Source of the DNA: Hanleya hanleyi
Taxonomy: Eukaryota; Mollusca; Polyplacophora; Lepidopleurida; Hanleyidae
Direction of reading: 5' to 3'
DNA: 64,000 nucleotides
Assembly (NCBI GenBank): GCA_036873755.1
Contig: JAVTVY010039336.1
Location: 1 to 64,000, forward strand
Position numbers and translations under genes: made by a program
In this document: piece after piece, positions 1 through 9,765 of the stretch
How positions within the stretch are numbered: position 1 is the stretch's first letter
How the letters are laid out: each line of letters opens with the position of its first letter
The notes under the pieces: generated by a model
Seen by the model: the letters and a program-made list of their open reading frames with translations, nothing else
Told to the model about the DNA's origin: nothing
Databases searched by the model: none

Positions 1-1970
1 AGTCTAGTTTTACAACTCTTCGGTCTTTCATTCTTAGAAGCCGATATGGTTTGTCGGCGAATGACCTGCATTAACTCATAATGTGCTATGCCAATAGCGA
101 TTACTTTTATTGAGAGACGTTACACAGGTCCCTGTGATAATCACTCAACGCAAACCGTCTTTATAGGTTAATGGTCTGGATGACGGCATGTTCACACAGC
201 AAATAGCCAGGAACCAAATAATTATACTGTAGGTTACTCATTATACCAGCTGACATCCTAACATCCAGGACCGCTTACAGTAGTGTCAGAGTGCTCCAGA
301 CAAATAGCAAACACTGAAAAATATTTAATACATAAGATGAAAAATATAAAGTAAATAAAATCGTTTTTAATGTAAATGCAAGATAAGAATTATAAACTTG
401 CATGGTCATACCTTACTTTAGTTTACGAAATAGAATTGAGAATTACTTCAAACAATTAAATTATAAATGTATGAGTAGGGGAAGTGAGGTATAGAAATTC
501 CACACGATACCCTCCCATGTAATAAAAAAACTTAATTTCATTCCAACTTTAATTTCAAGTATGGAACGTGGTTTCAGAATGTGACACATAACGAGGGACG
601 CAGAGAAAAGCTAATTGACTCAAAAATGTAAACTCAGGTTGCACGATTCGTCTTATCTGCACCGTGGCATGAGAATAGATCCTGATAGATGTCTTTGTAC
701 TCTTACATCAAAGCTGCAACAGCATAACTCTTGTGTGAGTGTTTGAGTTCACATGAACAACCACCAAAGTTGCACGGATGGTTGAAGCAACTAAAACAGG
801 GGAAATTTTGTCTTAAATATTGTTTATGGCTGAAAGAACAATTATTTGATCATTTATTATTTCTCCAGGCTGTACCCTGGGTTACCTCCTGCGTATCAAA
901 GCAGCAGACAGATAGCCACTGCCATTTTGAATTTAAGGAAATTGTTATTCTCGCTAGTTCAAGAAAAATGTGTGTAACTCCCATTATAAGTCTATATTGA
1001 ACTCAATTCACTTGACACACCGTACAGCACACAGAGACATTGAATGTTTAACCATTACTGTAAAAGATAAGTCCGTCCTTAGGACAACTTCACGAAAAAT
1101 ATAATAAAATGAATAACTTGGGAAAAATATAGATTTTAGTATTATTTACTATATCCTTTTATTCTTATTACATTCATCACAATGATTACAATGGAAGAGG
1201 CTATATTGATTATTTCTGTACTTGTAAAGAGTTATCTTTTTAATTTGTATAAAAATATAGAGTTATACAACAGTGTGCAAATTTGATTAACCGCGATTCG
1301 GCATGTGTCTGACAATTTTCGCTCTTCCAAAATGGCGGAGGGCGAATTCTCGTCAATCTCAGGAGACATTGATTGATTTGAATTATAGTACGAGCGAAGG
1401 GAGACTGCAGTGTTGTATCTTACTTCAGTTTAATCTTGAAATTTTAATTTCATTGCGTTTATAAAATTCAACCATATGGCAATCTTGGATTTGGACTTTT
1501 ACCATATGGCAGTTCTGATTCACAGATTACCGACCGGAGCTATATTACTGAATTATCTAAACAACTCTGACTGTATAGCCTAACTGAGATGCATCATACG
1601 TGCCTTACTTTCCTTGTTACCCTTATTCAGACCGGCACATCTGTCGCTAGTGGCGTTTTTTGTGTTATCCATCCATTGTCCCATAATGCCAGGGAGCTGT
1701 CGAAATTCCTTATACTAACAGCGATTGACTACTTACAGGACGTGATATATCTTACGTTCCGTCTACAATTCAGCAGCTCGTATTTTGTTTGCTTGCGGTA
1801 AAAAAGCATCCTAAATGTATTTGTAAGTGTGGCGCTACACTCTCAGTTTGCTATCAGTATGTGATACTTAGCGCAGAATTTAAATTTAGGCGCTTGATTG
1901 TGTAGCTCTGTATGATCAGTTCATGCAAAAATGTTTTTGACGTTGAATGAATTTGTTACATACAAGCGTC
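1..1970. other. No recognisable gene; possible first exon start near 1332
   Basis: I see no recognisable protein, RNA gene or repeat here. The only coding-like signal is an ATG at 1332 in a strong start context (A at -3, G at +4) that opens a 14-codon frame beginning Met-Ala-Glu-Gly-Glu and ends at a TGA. It could be the first exon of a gene spliced further right, but no convincing donor or downstream exon is visible. Confidence 0.3.
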
Positions 1971-2206
1971 TAGTCCGTCATTCATAATTCAGCCGTCGTC
2001 CATAAGAATACCCGCGTCCATAATCCAAAGACCTATTCCATATCCATATAACAGTATTAGCACCAAATTCAAAAAAGGCAATCATAGTATACATAGCCAT
2101 AGGCTAGTTTCCTGCAAGAGAGAAGCGGTCAACAGTTTTCAATGACGCCGACAAGACATCACGATGTTCCAAAAATATAAAATCCGTATCGCTGATCAGT
2201 ATTCTG
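1971..2206 (-). repeat. Penelope-like element pseudo-LTR, copy 1
   Basis: About 235 bp of the sequence that also occurs at 4731-4960, 23529-23770 and 26565-26760 in the same orientation, and at 3400-3654 and 14570-14760 reversed. The outer end reads TACAAGCGTCTAGTCCGTCA and the inner end lies near the CATGATGTTCC-like motif. Relative to the RT-coding strand of the family it is on the minus strand, so it faces the RT fragment and pLTR to its right (2715-3654) in inverted orientation. Confidence 0.8.
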
Positions 2207-2714
2207 ATTTCACACAAGTTCTAGTAACAAACCTCCACCGAGTGGTGAGTTATATAAACACGTTGAACGGGCATTTCTGCCGTATTGCTGTAAAGGGGAT
2301 ACGATTCGTGGAGAGAGCGGAATTTGAAAAGAATTGGAATACTGAAATACCTGTATGCTATTGGTATATAGTGTTTCCAAAGTTGACATAAATCTTACTA
2401 ATGAAAAATTCAAGCAACTTTTTCAAAAAAACATGCCACGAATGATGTCCTCAATTTGAAGTAAAACTGAACAAAGCTTCAAAGGAAGTAATGAGCACTT
2501 TAAGTTATCAAGGCGATAATATTAATGAACGTAAAATATGTATTCAACATTCTCAAATATAAAAGTGTGCCATGTCTAATGATGTTACGGTTTATAATCT
2601 GGGATTGAATTCTGTTTTAACCGGGGAAAATATTAGACCGTGTGAACAGACCGCTAGACACTAAGCAATGCAATAATGGATATGTTCTAATAATTGAAAG
2701 CTTCTTCATATATA
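2207..2714. other. Interior of a rearranged PLE copy; weak antisense RT scrap
   Basis: No intact gene. Around 2395-2450 the text (AATGAAAAATTCAAG..., then ...AATGATGTCCTC) resembles the 24400-24470 part of the better PLE copy. That implies a short minus-strand RT scrap next to the inverted pLTR. The rest is unassigned. Confidence 0.35.
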
Positions 2715-3248
2715 TATGACTATATTTAGGCGCTTTCAAAAATCGATCCATTCACAGCCCGTTCCTTCTCATTCACCAAGCGCTATATAGACGATCTTCT
2801 CGCTGTGGATAATCGCTATATAAATGACGCGGTGAAGGATATATATCCACCTTCACTGGATTTGAAGGAAAGTACAGATAGCCCTACAGGCACATCATAT
2901 TTAGACCTATATCTCTATAAAAATGAAGCGGGCCTTCTCTCTCGTCGACTGTATGACAAAAGAGATGATTACAATTTCGACATCGTAAACTATCACTTTC
3001 TGGACAGTAATATTCCAGTGGGACCTGCATATGGCGTATACATATCACGCCTAGCAGTATTTCCTAGATGCTGTGTTAAATGTGACGATGTTAATCAACG
3101 TCACAAAACATTGTTGCAGAAACTTATAAAACAGGGCTACACCACCAAGCGCCTCCACTCAAAGTTTCTCAAATTTGGCGATACATATCGCATGTTGATA
3201 GCACAATACGAGCGTAGTGTGCAAGATCTATGGCGTTACGTTTCGTAA
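2715..3248 (+). pseudogene. Penelope-like reverse transcriptase, C-terminal fragment
   Basis: This is the last part of a PLE reverse transcriptase. The catalytic motif reads KRYIDDLLAVDN, with YIDD as the palm-domain metal-binding box. It is followed by the thumb/connector block YLDLYLYKNEAG and a tail holding FLDSNIPVGPAYGVYISRL, a block I associate with PLE RTs of the permuted type. The open frame with an ATG runs 2805-3248 (147 aa), but homology to the copy at 23948-24676 starts near 2715, where a TAG interrupts the frame. The N-terminal RT and all of the endonuclease are missing, so this is a truncated remnant. Its C-terminal end is better kept than in the 24-kb copy, which lacks the FLDSNIP block. 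It is followed at once by the family's 3' module and a pLTR. Confidence 0.85.
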
Positions 3249-3251
3249 CTT

Positions 3252-3364
3252 GTGTCTAAATCCGCTTAAACCGGGGCTAGGGGCCGTATGAGCCCATGTA
3301 CATGTACTTCAAGATCCTCATGGTACTAATGTGAACAGGCACAATCAAAGCGTGACTGAGATAC
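3252..3364 (+). ncRNA. Structured 3' module, twister-like core (copy in PLE tail)
   Basis: The module begins 4 nt after the RT stop codon. Ends GTGTCT and AGATAC can pair with one G-U. Inside are TAAATCCGC, ACCGGGGCTAGGGGCCG and AAAGCG; CGCTT can pair with AAGCG. The order resembles twister ribozymes (cleavage-site U-A, then UAAnnCnGC, a GCCGG-type hairpin, AAAAG, closing P1). Function is inferred and the pseudoknots are not convincingly supported. Confidence 0.4.
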
Positions 3365-3399
3365 ATCATTCTTTAGATGACGACTTTACAACGAATATT

Positions 3400-3654
3400 A
3401 TGTATTAAGAATACTGATCAGCGATACGGATTTGATATTTTTGGAACATCATGATGTCTTGCCGGCATCATTGAAAACTGTTGACCGCTTCTCTCTTGCA
3501 GGAAACAAGCCTATTTTTATGTATACTATGATTGTCTTTTTGAATTTGGTGCTAATACTGTTATATGGAATATGGAATAGGTCTTTGGATTATGGACGCG
3601 GATATTCTTGAATGGACGACGGCTGAATTATGAATGACGGACCAGACGCTTGTA
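3400..3654 (+). repeat. Penelope-like element pseudo-LTR, copy 2 (sense)
   Basis: Reverse complement of the pLTR sequence at 1971-2206, downstream of the RT fragment on the same strand. It ends GACCAGACGCTTGTA at 3654. With copy 1 it brackets a ~1.7-kb inverted PLE structure. Confidence 0.8.
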
Positions 3655-4730
3655 ATCTCATTATTATTTTTTCGACTCAGTATAACAGATCATTGAAGGG
3701 ACTTTAATGCCGGCGATATTTGACACTTTTGTAAATAGATTAAAATTTAGAAGCCTTGCGAGTCGTTTTGGTTGACAATAAATATAAATGTATTAATATA
3801 TACATGAACATCGGTATTAACGAGTATTACTGAAGTCTCCCAAGAGTGAACCGGGATGTTCATAAAAGTGTCGAAATATCGAAGTCCGATATACAAACAA
3901 TCTTCAGAATATGGCTGATATATGATAACTATAGGCGATGTATTATATAACTATACTTACACATTAACAACAACAGCCAATAACTGGTCATCTTCAGTAG
4001 GAGAACCATGACACCCACAGCTTCGCATCCAACAAATGGATGATTTAGTGATAACAGATTTAAGTGCCAGTCAATTCTTTGCGTTGAACAAACACTGATA
4101 ATAACGTGCGTGTGACATGTGTGGAGACAATTCAACGTATTAAATATTTAATTGGACGCAGAGAGCCATATGTTTGCGAAACGCAATACATTGAAAGGCT
4201 TTAATATTCTGTGCGTGCTGCAATACGTTCATTTTATTAGATCATTAATTGGAGTTGAAACTTATCCGTTCGGTAACAGTCACGGTCCGTAATTCAATCA
4301 CAACAGATGAAAGCTCTTTGGGGTGAGAGGTTTGCAAACCATGCATTATTGAATTAAACTTCTTGAAGAATTCACAAAGCGGAATAATCAGCGTCTATAC
4401 CACGCGACAAATGGTAACCCGGGTTTTTGTTAATATAGAAACACATCTCAGCATGCTCAAGAAGTCTGTGGATATTGGTACTCGCGTAATGATAAATGGA
4501 GGCAACAAGAGCCGTCTGCACTTTATTCAAGGGCATCTGCCAGAAATCCGCTGGGCACATAAACCTTTATATCTCGCATAATGCATTTCAGAAACGTTCA
4601 CTTCAGTGGTACGCAGTGGATACGGTCTGTGAGGGAAGGCACGTTGAACAACTGGAGATATATATCAATATACAAATGCGTGTCTCATTCTTGTATTTAC
4701 AGGCAGTAGTGATTCGGCAGAATTGTAGAT
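3655..4730. other. No recognisable gene
   Basis: About 1.1 kb between two PLE-derived segments. Short ORFs on both strands show no known motif. I see no RNA gene or tandem repeat. Confidence 0.4.
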
Positions 4731-4960
4731 TACAAGCGTCTGGTCCGTCATTCATAATTCAGCCGTCGTCCATTAGAGAATATCCGCGTCCATAAACCAA
4801 AGACCTATTCCATATTCCATATAACAGTATTATCACCGAATTCAAAAAAGACAATCATAGTATACATAAACATACGCTTGTTTCCTGCAAGAGAGAAGCG
4901 GTCAACAGTTTTCAATGATGCTGGCAAGACATCATGATGTTCCAAAAATATCAAACCCAT
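4731..4960 (-). repeat. Penelope-like element pseudo-LTR, copy 3
   Basis: Close match to the pLTR at 23529-23770 in the same orientation. It lies left of the minus-strand PLE N-terminal fragment at 5800-7130. The RT that should lie between them is absent, so this copy lost its middle. Confidence 0.8.
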
Positions 4961-5799
4961 CTATCTACACAAGGAAAATGGTGATCGTAGGACAAAAAAC
5001 CACGCGAAAATCTGACGAATCAACTCAAAATTTCAGCACGCACAGATGCCAAAAACGTTTACGAAAAATACTACACAAGGAAACTGAAATAATACCAGCT
5101 TTGAAACAAAGAAATACTCAAAATAATACACGAAATTGCAAGTGCAAATGACTCAATCTGACCATATCCGGGCCTGTGTCCCGTACAAACTATATGTAAA
5201 TATGAAGTTATAATAATAATAACCATTATTCCTATGTATATATATATTTTTTTCTTCAATTTCTTTCAATATCCCCATCGTATCTATATAACCGCCAACT
5301 GAACTGAAACACGCTATAGTTTTACACAAGGCAAAGAAGAATGGAAAAGGCAGTAGAAAAAATGATCGAACTTTATATAGTCTGACTGAAGTGTTTTGAT
5401 ATAGCAACTCGAACGTGTATGCGAGTCAGTCAGGCTGAACCTTGCCGTACTACTTTCGGCTATAATCCTCAATCGTTTTATATTTCAAACGCTTATATTT
5501 TCTCGATTAAAAAACGATTGAAACGCGATATCGCTTTTTATTCGCGAGAATTTTCTCGATTGAAAAACGATTGCCAACAGAAAAAAAAACCATTCGAACA
5601 GCGATCGCGAATGAATCGTTTATTTTGAAGAAAAAAAACCATTCCCTCGCGCCTTGGAAAATCGCGACTTCGAGAAAATTTGACGAAATAAACCATTCAT
5701 TCGCGAACGATAATTGGAAACGGTGCCTAAGCAGACGTATTCAGCGATAGTGTGCTTATACTCAATTCCTTAACCAGTACCTAGAAAAAGTAATATTTA
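4961..5799. other. Non-PLE filler with a CGATTG/TCGCGA-rich stretch
   Basis: No gene recognised. From about 5450 to 5720 the sequence is unusual: repeated CGATTG, TTCTCGATT, TCGCGA and ATTCGCGA words alternate with A-runs, giving many CpGs in an AT-rich setting. It is not a clean tandem repeat. It sits where the missing RT part of the PLE copy would be. Confidence 0.35.
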
Positions 5800-7130
5800 C
5801 ATATGAATATTATACTATTTGGAGCTTTGTCTGCTGGAACTATGACAAATCTTCTCTGGAGATTTGCTAGAACTTTTTGCGAACTGAGGTTTCTCAGTAC
5901 TTGTTTTGCTTGGGGAAGGGTACTACCGTCAATATGGAGGATTGCTTCAACGACTTTGTTCTAGCCAGTCAGAGAGTACTATAGATTCAACTTTATCTCG
6001 CTTTGACCACTCAATAACATACTCTTCTACTGGTCCGCCTTCAGGTTTATTGCTTTTTCGGCTCTCTGTGTTTAGGTCCCTTCATCGGGAGTGTTTTTAG
6101 GTTCTTATCACTTACTATTTCAAGGTCACCATTCACGCCATAAAGTTCGATGATTAACAATCACAACTATAGCTATCAGACGTGTATAAGTTCCAGTCAA
6201 AATCCTTGGCAGCATTAGAGTTATCGAATATTTTGGTGGCTATGGATTTAGTATACTTATTTGAAATGCAAGAAGGTTCTGCGAACTTAAAATAGTTTGG
6301 TACAGCCCTGCGCACCTTTGGATCATCCAGGATTCGTGGTGAATTACTAATGTCCAGTTCTTTATCCAAGTAGTTGAGTTTCAAGAAAAGTCGGTCTTTG
6401 AATGTTTCGATTATGTTCACTGGACGACACAATCGAAAATACGCTATATCTTGACAAATTTTAGTGATTGCGGGTGGTATAATATTTCCTGAAGACAAAG
6501 ATCGTTGTATATCTCTGGCAATGCGATTTAAAACTCTCAGCGATAACTCATACAGGACTGTACACAAGCTATGTATACTGTTGGGTGTGCTAGTTAAACC
6601 CACTAAATAATTTAAAGTGATATGATCATGGATCAACGCACTAGTAAACTTCCTCCAACCATGGATGCGAAGTGTTCTGTTGTCGGAGCTTAAGTACCTG
6701 GGTAATATTGGATATATTTGAATGGCGGTTTGTAACATTGCCGAACCCTTTGGCATTATCATTGAAACCATACGGAAACACTGACCCAAGCCCCAGCATC
6801 CAGAAGAGTTCCCGCTCGCGTATTTTTCTCCCAAATCCAAAGGGGGAATCCTTGGTAGACGGGTAGACTAGGTCTATAATCTGGATACTGAAGTTGTCCC
6901 AGCCATGGTCGGGGCCAGACATTGCCGAACCCTTTGGCATTATCATTGAAACCATACGGAAACACTGACCCAAGCCCCAGCATCCAGAAGAGTTCCCGCT
7001 CGCGTATTTTTCTCCCAAATCCAAAGGGGGAATCCTTGGTAGACGGGTAGACTAGGTCTATAATCTGGATACTGAAGTTGTCCCAGCCATGGTCGGGGCC
7101 AGGAAAATGTTTGCCTATGAGCAATATCTT
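5800..7130 (-). pseudogene. Penelope-like element, endonuclease and pre-RT fragment
   Basis: Minus-strand remnant of the N-terminal half of a permuted PLE. The part nearest 7100 holds the end of a GIY-YIG endonuclease domain: FPGPDHGWDNFSIQI, then RERELFWML and FPYGFNDN, which supply the conserved Glu and Asn of the domain's C-terminal half. The 6154-6840 frame (228 aa) continues with the linker shared with 25487-26005, including HGWRKF and DHITLNYLVGL. Further left, frame-broken text encodes GPKHREP and the VPADKAP block that precede RT motifs in this family. A perfect 184-bp tandem duplication (6735-7102) repeats the endonuclease end. No RT follows; a pLTR lies at 4731-4960. Confidence 0.8.
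6735..7102. repeat. Perfect 184-bp tandem duplication
   Basis: 6735-6918 and 6919-7102 read identically base for base by eye, including a stretch coding for the GIY-YIG end of the PLE fragment. The unit is not a multiple of three, so the duplication itself shifts the reading frame. Identity in old, decayed sequence means the event is very recent or is an assembly artefact. Confidence 0.9.
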
Positions 7131-7439
7131 TATCTAACGGATTTTCTGTGACCGTTCACCCTCAGATGGAGTCCTTCGATGGTCTTAACAACATACTATT
7201 GACCACACTTCTTCACACTTTTGACACTCACGAGTCAAAAATGACGTATAACAGCACTAACGTTAGAAATTGGGCTTTTGTCTTTTTGGCTTTTTCGTAT
7301 GGATACTTTACAGTATATACACTGACATTGTGAGACATATAAAGGTGTTGGAAAAAGATGGGGAGGTACTGACAAGAAGTCATATAACCCGACCCCGCTG
7401 CATTTTGACTGCATAGCTAAACACATTACAAGAACTAAA
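7103..7439. other. Continuation of PLE-like sequence, then unassigned
   Basis: Up to about 7210 the text parallels 26150-26265 (GACCGTTCACC...GATGGAGTC), the central part of the GIY-YIG domain of the same PLE family on the minus strand. After that I see nothing recognisable. Confidence 0.5.
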
Positions 7440-7460
7440 TTATGATCCCAGTGAAGGTTT

Positions 7461-7543
7461 GTATCTCTGCAACGCATTCATTGTGAGTGTTCATGTAGCA
7501 TATCCGCACGGCCCCTAGCACCGACTTGAGCGGTATTAGATAC
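7461..7543 (-). ncRNA. Structured module, twister-like core (array unit 1)
   Basis: Minus-strand copy with closing hexamers GTATCT and AGATAC fully complementary. The core reads TAATACCGC, GTCGGTGCTAGGGGCCG, then AATGCG. It lacks the AAAAG word of the 40609 copy. Confidence 0.35.
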
Positions 7544-7848
7544 AAATATCCAAGAGCAATGATGTAATGGCCCTTGGAAGTCATCTGATGAGAAGCGATG
7601 AACAGCATGACCGTTAGATAGAAGAAACGGTCCAAACTGGGAAACTTTTTATACTATGCAAGTATTTATTCAGAACACAAGACGGTACACCGGTCGTCCA
7701 TCGAAGGGTTTCCGCGTCCATAATGCAAAGACTAGACACTTCACCCTACCCCCCCCCCCTCCCGAAATCTGTTGCCTGTGGTCTTGCCTGTTGTCTCAGC
7801 TCAACTTTCGAGGTCAGCATTCCGTATTGTGATCCCAGTGAAGGTTTG

Positions 7849-7930
7849 GATCTCTGCCACACATTCATTGTGGGATTTCATGTAGCATGTCCGCACGGCC
7901 CCTAGTACCGACTTGAGCCGTATTAGATAC
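7849..7930 (-). ncRNA. Structured module, twister-like core (array unit 2)
   Basis: Same layout as unit 1; the outer hexamer is GGATCT on the plus strand against AGATAC, and CCGC has become CGGC. Probably a decaying copy. Confidence 0.3.
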
Positions 7931-8238
7931 AAATATCCAAGAGCAATGATGCAATGGCCCTTGGAAGTCATCTGATGAGAAGCAATGAACAGCATGACCG
8001 TTAGATAGAAGAAACGGTCCAAACGGGGAAACTGTTTATACTATGCAAGTATTTATTCAGAACACAAGACGGTACACCGGTCGTCCATCGAGGGGTTTCC
8101 GCGTCCATAATGCAAAGACTAGACACTTCACCTTACCCCCCTCCCCCCGCTCCCGAAATCTGTTGCCTGTGGTCTTGCCTGTCGTCTCAGCTCAACTTTC
8201 GAGGTCAGCATTCCGTATTTTGATCCCAGTGAAGGTTT

Positions 8239-8321
8239 GTATCTCTGCCACTCATTCATTGTCGGTGTTCATGTAGCATGTCCGCACGGCCCCTAGCACC
8301 GACTTGAGCGATATTAGATAC
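8239..8321 (-). ncRNA. Structured module, twister-like core (array unit 3)
   Basis: Closing hexamers GTATCT and AGATAC are intact. The inner segments CGCTC and GAGTG can pair, with one G-U, in place of the CGCTT/AAGCG pairing of other copies. Confidence 0.35.
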
Positions 8322-8479
8322 AAATATCCAAGAGTAATGATGTAATGGCCCTTGGAAGTCATCTGATGGGAAGCGATGAACAGCATGACCGTTAGATAGA
8401 AGAAACGGCCCAAACGGGGAAACTTTTTATACTATATGATCCGTATTGTGATCCCAGGTTGTTTTTTTTTTACACCAAT

Positions 8480-8770
8480 CATGTACTAACGATGGCTGTG
8501 TTGATACGTTTGTAGAAATCAAAGATAGTCTCAATTTAACGTTATCCGCTGGCTAGCTCTTATTAATATTCGACCATTCGATCTTGATAGTGATATATTG
8601 GTCAGGCTGAACAAAACGTTAAAATATTTAACGATGTCCCCATAAGCATTCCCCGACGGACGAGCCTCTCCCATCTTCATTTTGGATGGCCTCAATGTCC
8701 TCATACGTCTCGTCATTGAGAATTGTCCACGTTATTTAAATTATCTGAAATCTGCCACCTTGGTGGAAAT
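8480..8770. repeat. Duplicated segment, partner at 17641-17960
   Basis: Starts CACCAATCATGTACTAACGA and runs ~280 bp with clear similarity to 17648-17960 in the same orientation, including CTAGCTCTTATT, ATTCGACCATTCGATCT and TATTGGTCAGGC. Copy 1 has ~25 bp extra near the start; copy 2 has its own insertion. No coding content recognised. Confidence 0.7.
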
Positions 8771-8934
8771 ACACGGGTTTCGAATACAACATTATGGTCT
8801 AAATTAACTAAACAATTGAGCATTGGTATTCACTGAACTGAAACATGGAATTATGAGAGGTTCTATGGTCAGCTGTTTGAATGGAAGACGTGTATCCGGG
8901 ATAACATTTGTTACATTTGTATTAACACTTACAG

Positions 8935-9365
8935 AGTTCTGGCTTCGGGTGCCAAACACATTTCATCCTGCCTGATCTGGGCTTTTTGGGATCTGTCCAG
9001 GCCTGGGTATTGTGACATTTTTCTTACCCCTTCAGCTAGGGAGCTGAAACTTACCAAACTATACCCTTGGGTCAAGCTCTATCATAAAATGCAAAATAAT
9101 CCAAGATGGCCGCGTTGCTGACGATACAATGACGTCGTCTTCAAAACAGGCATTTTGGGGTCCATTTTTGTTCAGGTTTTTCGAATTTTTTATTTATGTA
9201 TTTTCTTTGCAGAAATAATAGTCTGATGTGAAATAAAATAGATTTTGCTCAATTAGCCTCGACGAAAATCATGACTTTTGAAGAAAACTAACGAAAGTAT
9301 CATTTTCTGGTACTGTACATGGCCGCCATCTTGAATTTACCCATGATCCTCTACTCCAGGGAATA
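8935..9365 (+). repeat. Dispersed repeat family D, copy 1
   Basis: Marked by CTTACCCCTTCAGCTAGGGA, CTATACCCTTGGGTCAAGCT, a CCAAGATGGCCGC block, an AGGCATTTT block and a TCTGATGTGAAATAAAATAG block. Other copies lie at 20380, 28570, 38200, 56330 and 58150. No coding capacity; class unknown, probably a non-autonomous element. Confidence 0.65.
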
Positions 9366-9496
9366 TTTACATCCAGATAACATTTCGCTGAAAACATGGA
9401 ACTGGTAGTTTAGAGGAATTTTAATTCGATACGTCGGTCTTTGTACTCAATACCCCGGCGCTCACTGTAACCAATACTATTTTTGGTTGCTCTCCT

Positions 9497-9765
9497 CTAT
9501 ACTCCTTCAAGACGCAGTAGAGAGTTTTTGGTACAATCTGCCGAAGATATATTATGAAATGCTCCTAACGAGCGATATATACAATATAGATTTAGACTTG
9601 GTTGGACAAGGCTGACCGCATGTCGCATGTCCTTAGCTCTACTCACAGATAAGCTTACATGACGGTCCCACGATAAATTGGACGAGACAAGAACACCAAG
9701 ATCTCTAAAGCTGTTCACAATCTCCATGACTTCTCCATTAATGGTGTATCTAACGAGTCACGTCC
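9497..9765 (-). pseudogene. Non-LTR retrotransposon RT remnant
   Basis: The minus-strand frame reads a Tyr-Thr-Ile-Asn-Gly start followed by SFRDLGVLVSSNLSWDRHV and a Ser-Arg-Ala-Lys run. This is the DLGV...LSW..H signature just after the RT catalytic core in CR1/Jockey-type LINEs. Only ~75 codons remain (ATG frame 9497-9727, similarity to about 9765). No catalytic YADD box and no 3' tail are visible, so it is an old internal fragment. Confidence 0.7.

Larger units (their letters stand above)
7440..8470. repeat. ~390-bp tandem array, about 2.6 units
   Basis: GATCCCAGTGAAGG recurs at 7444, 7831 and 8222 and a partial unit starts near 8451, so the period is 387-391 bp. Each full unit holds a minus-strand copy of the structured module and a short GTCGTCCATCGA/CGCGTCCATAATGCAAAGAC segment that resembles the start of the PLE pLTR. 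The array therefore looks like a tandemised PLE-terminus derivative. Two units keep a minus-strand frame of 66 and 73 codons with nearly the same protein, which probably reflects recent duplication, not coding. Confidence 0.85.

Noticed and set aside
7585..7628. Hammerhead-like words CTGATGAG and GAAAC in the 390-bp array
   Set aside because: Hammerhead ribozymes are known in Penelope-like elements, but the 31 nt between the two words do not form the required stem II, and flanking stems I and III do not pair.
7435..8022. Two similar 66-73-codon minus-strand ORFs in the 390-bp array
   Set aside because: They lie across the structured module and the third unit does not keep the frame; recent duplication explains the similarity.
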